DNA of 55,760 bases from an uncultured Clostridiaceae bacterium. Its GTDB lineage: Bacteria > Bacillota > Clostridia > Lachnospirales > Lachnospiraceae. The position numbers and the translations under genes were made by a program. Positions within the stretch are counted from its first letter, which is position 1. Each line of letters begins with the position of its first letter. Positions 16,846-26,437 of the stretch are shown here, one piece after another. The stretch spans positions 1 to 55,760 of the forward strand of contig CAMWUK010000011.1 in NCBI GenBank assembly GCA_947177415.1. Direction: 5' to 3'. Under the pieces are notes generated by a model that saw only the letters and a list, made by a program, of their open reading frames with translations, had not been told where the DNA came from and searched no databases.

Positions 16846-18132
16846 GTGAAAAGTACAAAATTTCAGAGGATTTGTAGTCTGGCTTTGCTATTAACTTTAT
16901 TGATAGCAGTATGGAAAGGAACATTATTTATACCTGATCAGTTATCCAATACGGTAGATAAACAAGAGGTTATAGCACAGAGTATAGATGCTGGAAATGA
17001 GATGAGGGCTGTTTGGATATCTTATTTGGAATTTAGTGGTGCCAAAATGAGTAACATGTCAAAGAACAGTTTCCAGTCTTATATAAATAAACTGTTTACA
17101 AACACGAAGAATCTTGGATTGAATACGGTTATTGTGCAAGTAAGACCAATGGGAGATGCTTTGTATGCGTCTTCATATTTTCCTTGGTCAACTTATGCAT
17201 CAGGAAAGCAGGGAAAGAGTCCAGGATATGATCCCCTTGCTTATATGGTAAAGGCAGCACACAATAGAGGATTAAAGATTCATGCATGGTTGAATCCTTA
17301 CAGAGTTACAATAACAGGAACTAATGTCAAAGCATTGTCTTCCAATAATCAGGCAAGAAAATGGAGAAGTTCATCCAGCAGTTCTAAGAAAAGAAATGTT
17401 TTAACCTTTAATGGTGCACTTTATTACAATCCAGCAAAAAGTGATGTACAGAACTTAATTGTAAATGGTGTAAAGGAAATTGTACAGAATTATGATGTAG
17501 ATGGTATTCATTTTGATGATTATTTTTATCCTACATTAGGAAATAAATATAAGTCAAATTTTGATGCAAAAGAATATAAGTCGTATGTTAAGAGGTGTAA
17601 ACAACAGAAGAAAAATGCAAAATCTATTGTTTCTTGGAGAAGGAGTAATATCAACAACTTAATTAAGAAAGTATATAAAGGGATCAAGTCTGTTGACAAG
17701 GATGTAGAATTTGGTGTCAGCCCAGCAGGAAATATATCTAATTTATATGCTAGTGACCGTTATTATGTAGATGTAAAGACATGGATGAAGTCATCTGATT
17801 ATGTGGACTATATATGTCCACAGATATATTGGTCGTTTACCCATTCCATTTGTCCTTATACGAATACAGTGAAACAATGGGCAGCTTTAAAGAAGAATAA
17901 TAAAGTGGATTTATATATTGGTCTTGCAGCGTATCGGGCAGGAATCAGCAAAACAGAAGCAAGAGCTATTGGTGATACTGGTTGGACAAAAAGTAAACAA
18001 GAATTAAAGAAACAAGTAGTTGCCGGACGTAAAGTAAATAAGGTGGATGGTTTTGTTTTCTACCGGTATGATAATTTATTTTCTAGCAAGTTAAAACAAG
18101 AACGAACGAATTTAAAGAAAGTATTAAAGTAA
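16846..18132 (+). CDS. GHL10/YngK-type glycoside hydrolase-like protein
   Basis: 428 residues from GTG 16846. An N-terminal signal or anchor (about 5-25) is followed by a GHL10 (DUF187) TIM barrel: MRAVWISYLEFS near 47, NTVIVQVRPMGDALY, HAWLNPYRV, VDGIHFDDYFYP near 222 and FGVSPAGN. These proteins resemble GH10 enzymes and are thought to act on wall or other extracellular glycans. It follows the amidase closely, and both are exported, so a shared role in cell-wall remodelling is likely. Its TAA stop lies inside the GTAAC end of a repeat element. Confidence 0.92.
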   Translation: MKSTKFQRICSLALLLTLLIAVWKGTLFIPDQLSNTVDKQEVIAQSIDAGNEMRAVWISYLEFSGAKMSNMSKNSFQSYINKLFTNTKNLGLNTVIVQVRPMGDALYASSYFPWSTYASGKQGKSPGYDPLAYMVKAAHNRGLKIHAWLNPYRVTITGTNVKALSSNNQARKWRSSSSSSKKRNVLTFNGALYYNPAKSDVQNLIVNGVKEIVQNYDVDGIHFDDYFYPTLGNKYKSNFDAKEYKSYVKRCKQQKKNAKSIVSWRRSNINNLIKKVYKGIKSVDKDVEFGVSPAGNISNLYASDRYYVDVKTWMKSSDYVDYICPQIYWSFTHSICPYTNTVKQWAALKKNNKVDLYIGLAAYRAGISKTEARAIGDTGWTKSKQELKKQVVAGRKVNKVDGFVFYRYDNLFSSKLKQERTNLKKVLK

Positions 18133-18174
18133 CTATTCAGGTAGAAACACGCATTTACTGCGTGTTTCGTAAGA
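18129..18174. repeat. Palindromic element, GTAACTATTCAGGTAGAAACACGC type
   Basis: GTAACTATTCAGGTAG is followed by AAACACGCA/TGCGTGTTT hairpin arms. Related copies are at 25295, 37712 and 55685. The first five bases contain the stop codon of the preceding gene. Confidence 0.75.
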
Positions 18175-18180
18175 AAAATG

Positions 18181-18220
18181 AAAAGTCAGATTGTAAGTAT
18201 AAACAATCTGACTTTTTTAT
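18181..18220. terminator. Bidirectional terminator between convergent genes
   Basis: AAAAGTCAGATTGT (18181-18194) pairs perfectly with ACAATCTGACTTTT (18203-18216), flanked by A- and T-runs. Confidence 0.9.
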
Positions 18221-18270
18221 TATGGTGTTAATCTAACTGTTTTACAATGAATGAACTACAAATTTTGTAA

Positions 18271-18792
18271 TTAACACTTTTCTGGTTCTGGATATTCTAC
18301 ACCAAAAGTATCTACGGTCATAGTTTTTATTTTTTGATCTTCTAGTGGACGGTCAGAATAATCGGTCTGTGTCTGGGCAATTTTGTCCACAATATCTAAA
18401 CCTTCTGTAACTTTACCAAAAGCTGCATACTCTCCATCCAGATGTGGAGATGTTTGGTGCATAATGAAAAACTGTGAACCTGCAGAGTCTGGCATCTTGG
18501 AGCGTGCCATAGAAAGAACTCCAGGTGTATGTTTTAAATCATTTTGGAATCCGTTGTGAGAAAACTCACCTTTAATGGAGTAACCAGGACCACCTATTCC
18601 CGAACCTTCTGGACAACCGCCCTGAATCATAAAGCCAGCGATAACACGATGGAATATAAGTCCATCATAGTACCCTTTTTGAATAAGTGAAATAAAATTA
18701 TTTACAGTATTTGGGGCAATTTCAGGATATAGTTCTGCCTTTATAATATCCCCAGATGTCATAGTAATCGTAACTATTGGATTTTGTGCCAT
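18271..18792 (-). CDS. Peptidyl-prolyl cis-trans isomerase (cyclophilin)
   Basis: 173-residue single-domain cyclophilin that isomerises X-Pro bonds in the cytoplasm. The active-site blocks FHRVIAGFMIQGG, SMARSKMPDSAGSQFFI and YAAFGKVTEGLDIVD are present, including the catalytic Arg in FHRV. ATG 18792 has AAGGAAGG upstream; the open frame extends further 5' without a ribosome binding site. It lies 88 nt downstream of the TetR gene on the same strand and may be partly cotranscribed with the chaperone operon. Confidence 0.96.
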   Translation of the reverse strand: MAQNPIVTITMTSGDIIKAELYPEIAPNTVNNFISLIQKGYYDGLIFHRVIAGFMIQGGCPEGSGIGGPGYSIKGEFSHNGFQNDLKHTPGVLSMARSKMPDSAGSQFFIMHQTSPHLDGEYAAFGKVTEGLDIVDKIAQTQTDYSDRPLEDQKIKTMTVDTFGVEYPEPEKC

Positions 18793-18880
18793 AATAAAAA
18801 CCTTCCTTTCCATTTTTTGTATTGTTACCCAACCCATTATACATAAGAAAATAAAAACATGCAAGTAACAAGAGAGTTAG

Positions 18881-19459
18881 TTATTTTTTAGGCTGTACAG
18901 ACTCTATTAAAGTGGTAATTCCCTGAATAAAATCTTTATCAGAGGCTGAACCATAATTAGTAAACCAGAGGCGGATACTTTGTACAATGCCCCCGGTATA
19001 AAATGCAGCCAGTATATCATGGGGAATATGGAGCTTGTCCACATCCTCTGGATGCTCTTCCACATAGCCATAAACATCTTTATAGATTTCATCAGCAAAA
19101 ATATCTAACAAGGTGGAAAACATATTACTTTTTACCACATTGTCAATAAGAGAACGGTTTTCTTTCATAAAATAAATACATTCTTCAAAAATATAGGTAT
19201 AATACGAATAAGGCGTACCACTTTTCTCATAATCATGAATATGAGAAAGAAAATTACTTAAAATATTACGAATAAAAAATCCAAAAAAATCATACTTATC
19301 TGCAAAATGTTTGTAAAAAGTTGCACGACGGATATTAGCTTTTGTACACAGACTGTTTATCGTAATTTTTTCGAAAGTAGTTTCATTGAGCATTATAAAA
19401 AAGGTATCATAAAGTGCTTTGTAGGTACGTTGGATTCGCAAATCAATTTTTTCTTCCAT
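18881..19459 (-). CDS. TetR/AcrR family transcriptional regulator
   Basis: 192 residues. The N-terminal TetR helix-turn-helix (RIQRTYKALYDTFFIMLNE, then ITINSLCTKANIRRATFYKHF) is clear. The C-terminal ~110 residues form a TetR_C_7-like ligand domain. It begins 14 nt after the Hsp70 gene and is probably its operon partner, an unusual regulator for a chaperone operon. Ligand and targets are unknown. Confidence 0.92.
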   Translation of the reverse strand: MEEKIDLRIQRTYKALYDTFFIMLNETTFEKITINSLCTKANIRRATFYKHFADKYDFFGFFIRNILSNFLSHIHDYEKSGTPYSYYTYIFEECIYFMKENRSLIDNVVKSNMFSTLLDIFADEIYKDVYGYVEEHPEDVDKLHIPHDILAAFYTGGIVQSIRLWFTNYGSASDKDFIQGITTLIESVQPKK

Positions 19460-19473
19460 AAGTACCTCCCAAA

Positions 19474-21168
19474 TTAAAAATAAGAATCCATGTCATCTAG
19501 TAAAGCTTGAAATTCTTGTTTTGCCGATTCAATAATTCCAGGATCATAAGTGTTTAGTGCTTTTTCAAACTGATAAAGAGCATGTTCTATAACATGTCGT
19601 TTTTCTCCTACACTTTCTTCATAAATACGTTCTCCGCGAAGCAGGAGATATTTATTTTCTTCTCTGTCTCTTGGATGAATTTTCAAATAAGACAAAGTCT
19701 GAAAACGTTCTGCAATCTCTTCATCTGTCATGTCTACATGCTGCCCCCGGAAAATTTGCTTTGTTATTGTTCCAGTAGAGATAATCTTTACCTCCACCTC
19801 TAAAATAGAGTTGATATCGTATGTGTAGGTTACATCAACGGATTCCTCACCTGCTTTTCCAACTGGAATAGGGATTTCTAATTCTCCAAGTGATAAGTTA
19901 TTTGCGGCAAAACGGCTTTCTCCCTGTAATACATTTATCCGGATTTTTTCCTGATTATCCCGTACAGTATAAAATCTTTCTGTACGGCTGGTAGGAATTG
20001 TAGTATTACGTTCGATAATAGGGCAGAAAATACCATCATCATATCGTCCCTGATCACGTTCCCGGCATACTTCGGTACCAAGAGTAAATGGGCAAACATC
20101 TGTTAAAATAACTTCCTTGACAGCTTCCTTACGTTCTTTCATGGCTGCCTGGATTGCAGCACCTAGTGCAACAGCTTCATCGGGATTAATGGTAGTATCT
20201 GGAATCATTTTAAAGAGTTTACTAACAAAACGCCTGATAACCGGGCTTTTTGTGGAGCCACCTACCAATACAATCTTATCAATATCAGAAAGACGAATAT
20301 GTGCGTCTGATAAACTACGCTTTATCGGGTGGCGGATTCGTTCCAACAAATCGGCACAGGCAGATTCATAGCGGTTTAAGTCAATATCTATACTATAAAT
20401 TTCATCTTCAATCTTGCACTGCATAGTAGATTTCCGGTTTTCGGAAAATCCCAGTTTACAAAGGTCTGCCTGCTTGTGAATATGACGAAGCGTCTTTTCA
20501 TCCATTGCAGCTCTGTTTAATTTTGGAAATTTTTGGAAGAAAATATCTTCTAATACATTTGTAAAGTCCTCTCCACCAAGATAGTTATCGCCAGCTACAG
20601 CACGGACTTCTAAAATAGTATCATATAGTTCCAAAATGGAAACATCAAAAGTTCCACCACCTAAATCAAATACTAAAAATTTAGCATTTTTTTTGCTTTG
20701 GTATAAACCATAGGCAATAGCAGCAGCAGTTGGCTCACTTATGATTCGCTCCACCTTAAATCCGGCAAGCTCTCCGGCTCTTTTGGTAGCCCGCCTTCTG
20801 GCATCATTAAAGTAAGCAGGGACACTAATGACAGCTTCTGTTACTTCTTCGCCAAGAAAATATTCGGCATCTTCTTTTAAGCTGCGGAGAACAAAAGAAG
20901 AAAGCTCCTCTGCTGTAAATTCTTTATGAAGAAGGGAATATTTCTTTTGATTTCCCATATCTCTTTTAAAAACACTTGCCCCAGAACCAGGATGTAAAAG
21001 ATTCTGTTCTACTGCCAAATCACCTACATAAATCTGCTCCGATTCATCCATTGCGACCACAGAAGGAGTAAGATGTCTGCCAAGACGGTTCGGAATTATT
21101 TTTGGTCCTTCCTTGGTGTAATAGGCAACAAGACTATTTGTAGTTCCTAAATCAATTCCAATTATCAT
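19474..21168 (-). CDS. Hsp70 family chaperone, HscC-like
   Basis: 564 residues, shorter than canonical DnaK (about 600-640) because the C-terminal lid is reduced. The N-terminal ATPase domain carries IGIDLGTTNSLVAYY, VFDLGGGTFDVSIL and IVLVGGSTKSP. The substrate-binding beta domain follows (about 380-490). This matches the HscC subgroup, whose clients are poorly known. The gene begins 14 nt after the J-like TPR protein, suggesting a dedicated co-chaperone. Good RBS AAAGGAAC, overlapping the end of the upstream gene. Confidence 0.93.
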   Translation of the reverse strand: MIIGIDLGTTNSLVAYYTKEGPKIIPNRLGRHLTPSVVAMDESEQIYVGDLAVEQNLLHPGSGASVFKRDMGNQKKYSLLHKEFTAEELSSFVLRSLKEDAEYFLGEEVTEAVISVPAYFNDARRRATKRAGELAGFKVERIISEPTAAAIAYGLYQSKKNAKFLVFDLGGGTFDVSILELYDTILEVRAVAGDNYLGGEDFTNVLEDIFFQKFPKLNRAAMDEKTLRHIHKQADLCKLGFSENRKSTMQCKIEDEIYSIDIDLNRYESACADLLERIRHPIKRSLSDAHIRLSDIDKIVLVGGSTKSPVIRRFVSKLFKMIPDTTINPDEAVALGAAIQAAMKERKEAVKEVILTDVCPFTLGTEVCRERDQGRYDDGIFCPIIERNTTIPTSRTERFYTVRDNQEKIRINVLQGESRFAANNLSLGELEIPIPVGKAGEESVDVTYTYDINSILEVEVKIISTGTITKQIFRGQHVDMTDEEIAERFQTLSYLKIHPRDREENKYLLLRGERIYEESVGEKRHVIEHALYQFEKALNTYDPGIIESAKQEFQALLDDMDSYF

Positions 21169-21182
21169 AATATTGTTCCTTT

Positions 21183-24100
21183 CTATTTTTCAAGTTTATC
21201 TATTTCTATTTTTGCGATATTGCAATGAGGATTTAATGCAATGGCTTCTTTGTAATGATGCAGTGCATTGGATATATCTCCTTCCATATTGTAGAAAGCT
21301 CCAAGGTACAAATGGTAGTCATAGCAACCAGAATGGCGGCAGCCTTTACAACGAAGATTAGATTTCATTTGGGAGAATAGAAATAATGCATGATCTTTAT
21401 CTCCCATAGCCATATAAATAGTACCCATAATACCCAACCGTGCAGGGGCATAAGGCAGATAATTATAATAATATTGTTCAGTTTCGTAATGAGTCTTTTT
21501 AAAAGCTTTTAGGGCTAACTTAGCATGAACTTTTGCTTCATCAAACTGCTTTAGCATATAAAAAGCAAATGCACAATCCTTTTCATATATGAACAGTGTA
21601 TAGGGATCCAAAGGATAATTTAAAGCTTTTTGATAATAAGTTAAAGCCATTTTATAATCTCCCATTTCTTCATAAAAAATATCACCCAGCAAATGGAGAT
21701 TTTTTGCAGGATCTCCATTCTCTGCATTTTGTATGTAAGATTGTATAGCAGATAAAGAAGAATTATTATTTTCACTTTTTATAGAATGACGGATTCCTTT
21801 TTCGGCAATTAGTTTCAGATTTTTAGAATTCTGGTATGCTTTTATTGTTTCATTGAAATCACCCATATAGGAATATAAATCGCCAATTTCTTCCCATGGA
21901 GATAAATCATCTGGAAAAAGTTCTAAATTCTTTTTATAACAGGAAATAGCTTTTTCAAAATCAAACATGACTTCATAACAATCTGCCATATTTCCATAAG
22001 GAAGAGGAGATTTATTTTCCTCCATGTACTGGGCAGCTTTTTGTAAACATTCTATCGCACGGTTAAAATCCCCTAAATATTTATAACAACATCCAAGATT
22101 GTTCCAGGCAGCCCAATCATCTGGTACGGATTCTATGGCAGCATGAAAATCTTTGATTGCCAATTCTATATATTCTGTATTCAAAGAATTCATATATATA
22201 AGACCACGGTTTACCCGGTAATAGCAACAATCATTTGCTTCAATCTCCTTTGTGGCATACGTAATGGCAAGCTTCAAATACCTTGTGCCTTGATCATCAT
22301 GATATAAATTGTTATATATGTCTGCAAGTTTTTCATTACAGTCCCGGTAAAATTCATCCATATCTAATGCGGTACGATAAGAAGCGATGGCTTTGCTTAT
22401 TGGATACATTCCCTGAAGAGCTAAATTCTCATGGCAGATACCAACATTATAATGATAAACGGGAAGATGTTCATACTCTTTTTTTCCGGTTTCGTATGTT
22501 TCTAAAGCTTGTAAATATTTTTTCATCTGCACAAGAATATCACCAAGAATCATTTGATACTGTATCCGTTCGGGATTTTCTTTGCTTGCATAGGAGACAA
22601 AGTTATAAGCTTTTTGAAGTTGATCGGTGTCCCAATATAGAAGCCCCATTTCGTAGTTAATTTCAGATAAATCTTCGATGTCGCAGTCGGGATTTTGGCG
22701 TTCCTTTTTCAGTTGTTCTAAAATTGGAAAAATGGCAAGAGTGTCTTCTTTGTTTTTTGCCAGATTCCGAAGAATCTTTGCTTCAAACAACCGCATACGG
22801 GGAGTTAGGGTAACTTGGTTCTTTTTCGCAAGTTCCAGAACTTCTTTTGCATCTTCATATTGACCATAATAACAGAAAATTTCGCTTGCAAACATATATG
22901 GTTTATAATATTCTGGGTAGATATTAATTGCACGATGGTAATCATCTACAACTTCCTGCCCTTTATTTAAGTGATAAAAACATTCCTGCCGGATAACATA
23001 AGCAGGATAGTAACTGGTATCCTTGTTTATGCAGATATCACACAAATCAATGGATTGTTCATACTGTTGGTGTTTTAAATAGATGTCCGCAAGATGGTAT
23101 TGATGTTCCAGTGCTTCCATAAGGTCTTTTGATCTGGAAATTCCGGTTTGTATAATATGTTCTGCTTTCTCTAACATATTTAATTCGCTGTAACATTCGC
23201 TAAGAACATACGATGCCATTCCAAAACGTGACATTCTTTTTCTGGTTTCTTCTGTTCCATCCTCTTCCAAAGAAAAAATCATAGAATACCATTTTTCTAA
23301 AAAAGGCAGAGCGTCAGAATAGCGTTTCACATAATGCAAAAGCCTGCCATATAGGTTATAGTAGCTATATTCTGTATCTTCTGTTGGTATGTAGTCCTGC
23401 AATATAGAAATGGCTTCGTCAAAGCGATGGTTTTGAAACAGACACCATCCAATTTCTACTGGAATTTCTTTTGCAGAGAAGTGTTCATTTCCGTTTCCTG
23501 ATTCCATATCCTTTGTCAGAATAGTAATCAGAGCATCATTTACTTTGGTCAAAGAGGCTTGGACTTTTGGATTGTCACCATCTTCTTCAAGTAGATTTAT
23601 AATGGAATCTTTCGCATCATAGTAAAGTTCTTCCTCAATATAATATTGAGAGAGATAGTATAGAGCATGATAAGATTGAGGATCTTCTTCTAAAATATGT
23701 TTCCACAGATTAACAGCAGATTCTTTGTCATCATTTTCCCATTTGCACACACCAGCATAAAGCTGGATATATAAATCTTCTGGATATTTATCCAAAAGTT
23801 GGGAAATAAGGGACAAAGCTTCTGGCTTTTTGCCTGAAAGAAGCAGAAGACAGCTTCTTTCCACATCTTCGTATGGATGATAAATACCAAATGAAGCTAG
23901 TTGATCCAGTAAATGGTAACATTCTTTGGTATCTTCCATATCTACTTTTTGTTTAATGGAAAGATAATGTTCAATATAGGCATCCCCTTCACAGGTGTTA
24001 TCTTTGGAATCACGATAAGAAAACAGTGTGTAATCAAGAAAACTATTATGTTCCATATGATATTTCATATAGTTAAGAAAATCAGATGGGAATTTTTCTC

Positions 24101-24548
24101 TTAATTCCTCCATACCATCTAATAAATAAAAAGTTTTATCAAAATATTGCCAAATCTCACAAGGAAAATGAAAGTGATCCAAAAGGAAACTGACAAATTG
24201 TTCTTTGACTTCTTCTGCAGTATCAATGCTTTGGCATAAATCATCCTCCATAAGAGGCTTCCATTTGGATAAGTCCCAACGGGAAGGAAGGTCAAGATAC
24301 AGAGCTGTTACCTTTTTTAACCAGTCATTCACTTCTAAAGAAGCAGTTGTAGAAACGGACTCTGGATCTTCATCGGGAGTTCTGGCATAAGCCAGTGCCT
24401 CTTCATAAGCGGTACGAAGTTCCTTGAATCCTTCGGGATTATCTTCTGGGTTATTGTTTTTTAGAGCTAACCGGTATGCATCACGAATGGAATCTTCGTT
24501 TTTAGTTTTTGCAATACCTAATGTATGAAAAATTAAATTTGTTTCCAT
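21183..24548 (-). CDS. Large TPR protein with N-terminal J-like domain
   Basis: 1121 residues. Residues about 5-55 look like a J domain (LIFHTLGIAKTKNEDSIRDAY ... in part, FKELRTAYEEALAYAR), but the expected HPD reads NPED, so classical Hsp70 activation may be lost or altered. Almost all the rest is tetratricopeptide repeats (more than 15 units, e.g. AAWNNLGCCYKYLGDFNRAI). A short C-x2-C-x4-C cluster lies near 1080 (CKGCRHSGC). Cytoplasmic, with no signal. It opens the operon with the HscC-like chaperone and is likely its scaffold or client adaptor. ATG 24548 preferred over the adjacent TTG. Confidence 0.88.
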   Translation of the reverse strand: METNLIFHTLGIAKTKNEDSIRDAYRLALKNNNPEDNPEGFKELRTAYEEALAYARTPDEDPESVSTTASLEVNDWLKKVTALYLDLPSRWDLSKWKPLMEDDLCQSIDTAEEVKEQFVSFLLDHFHFPCEIWQYFDKTFYLLDGMEELREKFPSDFLNYMKYHMEHNSFLDYTLFSYRDSKDNTCEGDAYIEHYLSIKQKVDMEDTKECYHLLDQLASFGIYHPYEDVERSCLLLLSGKKPEALSLISQLLDKYPEDLYIQLYAGVCKWENDDKESAVNLWKHILEEDPQSYHALYYLSQYYIEEELYYDAKDSIINLLEEDGDNPKVQASLTKVNDALITILTKDMESGNGNEHFSAKEIPVEIGWCLFQNHRFDEAISILQDYIPTEDTEYSYYNLYGRLLHYVKRYSDALPFLEKWYSMIFSLEEDGTEETRKRMSRFGMASYVLSECYSELNMLEKAEHIIQTGISRSKDLMEALEHQYHLADIYLKHQQYEQSIDLCDICINKDTSYYPAYVIRQECFYHLNKGQEVVDDYHRAINIYPEYYKPYMFASEIFCYYGQYEDAKEVLELAKKNQVTLTPRMRLFEAKILRNLAKNKEDTLAIFPILEQLKKERQNPDCDIEDLSEINYEMGLLYWDTDQLQKAYNFVSYASKENPERIQYQMILGDILVQMKKYLQALETYETGKKEYEHLPVYHYNVGICHENLALQGMYPISKAIASYRTALDMDEFYRDCNEKLADIYNNLYHDDQGTRYLKLAITYATKEIEANDCCYYRVNRGLIYMNSLNTEYIELAIKDFHAAIESVPDDWAAWNNLGCCYKYLGDFNRAIECLQKAAQYMEENKSPLPYGNMADCYEVMFDFEKAISCYKKNLELFPDDLSPWEEIGDLYSYMGDFNETIKAYQNSKNLKLIAEKGIRHSIKSENNNSSLSAIQSYIQNAENGDPAKNLHLLGDIFYEEMGDYKMALTYYQKALNYPLDPYTLFIYEKDCAFAFYMLKQFDEAKVHAKLALKAFKKTHYETEQYYYNYLPYAPARLGIMGTIYMAMGDKDHALFLFSQMKSNLRCKGCRHSGCYDYHLYLGAFYNMEGDISNALHHYKEAIALNPHCNIAKIEIDKLEK

Positions 24549-24651
24549 CAAATTAACATCCTTTCTTGAAAAAAGTTACATTTTATTATATCCTATTTTA
24601 TATAGATGTGTCAAAAGAGTAAAAAATAATTTGATACACAATGACTAATGA

Positions 24652-24795
24652 GTTACTGTTCACTCACAAGCTTGACGCTTGCTGTCAAGCTATGTGCCAA
24701 AACGTAAAACAGCCAAGAATCCAGCCTTTCGCCAAAGGAGGATTACAAATAGGCTGGATTCCGTTACAGTTTACACCGTAGGTGTGAACTGTAAC
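24652..24795 (+). repeat. ~145-bp palindromic element
   Basis: Full-length copy: GTTACTGTTCACTCAC at the left, hairpin AGCTTGACGCTTGCTGTCAAGCT, AATCCAGCC/GGCTGGATT core, and GTGTGAACTGTAAC at the right. It fills most of the gap 24549-24849. Confidence 0.9.
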
Positions 24796-24849
24796 ACTAA
24801 TGATAAGTATGGTATATTCTAATTAAAATCAAAGGGAGATGAGAAGATT

Positions 24850-25275
24850 ATGTTACAAAAAGAAGTTGTTTCAATGTGTCCAAAATGCTCTAGAAAAGAT
24901 AAGTTCGTTTCTCAAATTACAAAAGTACATAGATTAGATGGAAAAAAATATGAACAGCATATTTGTCCATATTGTGGAGAATTTTACCTTGCCCATACTT
25001 ATGGATTATATAGTATTTTAAGATTCCATGGGGATAATTTTGCAGAGCAGATAGAATCTATGTTGGAGATTACACCAGCTCATTGTGAGAGTTTTATTCA
25101 GCAAGTAAAGGATTGTGCAACAGAAGAACAGCTTTTAAAAGTTGTAAGAAATATGCATGGAGATGAAATTGTACCTTTGACAAATGAGGAATATGATAAA
25201 ATGTTGGATACATCATTAATTATCACAGAGGATTTACGGGAGTTGATAGAGGAAGAGGAAAACGAAGAGGAATAG
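24850..25275 (+). CDS. Unknown zinc-ribbon protein
   Basis: 141 residues. The N-terminal region has CPKC (about 10-13) and CPYC (about 39-42), a treble-clef or zinc-ribbon pair. The remainder is helical and ends in a strongly acidic tail (EEEENEEE). Such layouts occur in small clostridial proteins of unknown function. Good RBS (AAAGGGAGATGAGAAG). Single gene between the chaperone operon and a ZIP transporter gene. Confidence 0.7.
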   Translation: MLQKEVVSMCPKCSRKDKFVSQITKVHRLDGKKYEQHICPYCGEFYLAHTYGLYSILRFHGDNFAEQIESMLEITPAHCESFIQQVKDCATEEQLLKVVRNMHGDEIVPLTNEEYDKMLDTSLIITEDLRELIEEEENEEE

Positions 25276-25294
25276 TTTAATTAAAAAGTGCCCA

Positions 25295-25330
25295 GTAATT
25301 ATTCAGGTAGAAACACGCATTAACTGCCAT
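25295..25330. repeat. Partial palindromic element, GTAGAAACACGC type
   Basis: GTAATTATTCAGGTAGAAACACGCAT-type end, 19 bp after the preceding stop codon; the return arm is degenerate (TAACTGCC). Confidence 0.6.
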
Positions 25331-25438
25331 GAAGAGAAGTTGTTCTAAAAATTTCTGTATTTCTGTAAACAATAGTGCCACTGCTAATATTATAATAATG
25401 ATAGGAGCAATGGAAAGTGTTAGAATAGGAGAGAAGTT

Positions 25439-26218
25439 ATGAATAACGTGTTGATTGGTGTAATGATTCCCTTTGTGGGTACGACACTGGGAGCGGCGTG
25501 CGTGTTTTTTATGAAGAAAGCCATACAAGACAGATTGCAGAAGGCTTTACTTGGATTTGCTTCCGGGGTTATGGTAGCCGCTTCTGTATGGTCTCTGATT
25601 ATTCCTGCAATTGAAATGTCTGAACCTATGGGAAAATGGTCTTTTTTACCGGCATCTGTAGGGATTGTTTTGGGAATGGCATGTCTGTTATTGATTGACA
25701 GACTAGTTCCAGAATGCTATTTAGAAGGCAGTTGTACAGAAAAAAATGATACAAAAGATGGTCGGAGAAGTATGTTGGCATTTGCTGTGGCACTACATAA
25801 CATCCCAGAAGGTATGGCAGTGGGTGTTGCGTTTGCCGGATTACTTGTTGGAGAAACACACATTACCTTGGCAGGAGCAGTGGCTTTGTCTATTGGGATT
25901 GCAGTACAGAATTTCCCAGAGGGAGCTATCATTTCTATGCCTCTAAAGGCTCAAGGTATGGGAAAAGGAAAATCATTTTTTTACGGGATGCTGTCAGGAG
26001 CAGTGGAGCCTGTGGCAGCAGGATTGACAATTGTATTTGCAGAAATTGTTACACCAGCATTGCCTTATCTTCTGGCATTTGCAGCAGGAGCTATGCTTTA
26101 TGTGGTGGTGGAAGAATTAGTACCTGAAGCAGTGGAAGGAGATATTTTAAAAATAGGAACTATAGGATTTGGTTTTGGATTTTTGGTTATGATGATGTTA
26201 GATGTTGCATTAGGTTAA
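25439..26218 (+). CDS. ZIP family metal transporter
   Basis: 259 residues with about eight membrane helices. HNIPEGMAVGVAFAG in helix 4 and QNFPEGAIISMPL in helix 5 are the ZIP metal-site motifs. The loop after helix 3 is short and acidic. It probably imports or exchanges Zn2+ or another divalent metal across the cytoplasmic membrane, in the ZupT/GufA group. Single gene; a hairpin in the downstream direct repeat can act as its terminator. Confidence 0.94.
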   Translation: MNNVLIGVMIPFVGTTLGAACVFFMKKAIQDRLQKALLGFASGVMVAASVWSLIIPAIEMSEPMGKWSFLPASVGIVLGMACLLLIDRLVPECYLEGSCTEKNDTKDGRRSMLAFAVALHNIPEGMAVGVAFAGLLVGETHITLAGAVALSIGIAVQNFPEGAIISMPLKAQGMGKGKSFFYGMLSGAVEPVAAGLTIVFAEIVTPALPYLLAFAAGAMLYVVVEELVPEAVEGDILKIGTIGFGFGFLVMMMLDVALG

Positions 26219-26250
26219 AAAGATTGTATATCCATGCAAAAAATGAGTCT

Positions 26251-26367
26251 GAGTAATATGAAAATAGCGGGAAGCTTTATGAATCAAGGCTTCCCGCTTG
26301 TTGTGCTTACAAAATGCCAGCAGATTTTTTGTTGTCAGGTATTGGTTAATAATGGTATAATATCTGT
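26251..26367. repeat. Left ~117-bp direct repeat bounding the defence block
   Basis: Nearly identical (about 90% by eye) to 35726-35842. Contains the hairpin GGGAAGC/GCTTCCC with the loop TTTATGAATCAAG, a CAGATTTTTTGTTGTCAGGT block and a GGTTAATAA block. It lies between the ZIP gene and hsdR. Confidence 0.88.
26332..26361 (+). promoter_or_regulatory. hsdR operon promoter within the left repeat
   Basis: TTGTCA (26332-26337), 18-bp spacer, TATAAT (26356-26361), 76 bp before the hsdR start. In the right-hand repeat the corresponding -10 reads TATAGG. Confidence 0.7.
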
Positions 26368-26437
26368 AAAGAAGCAGACAATTTGTATAAAAACAATCCA
26401 AAGCTGTATACAATAAATTTACAAAGGGGGCAGGAGA

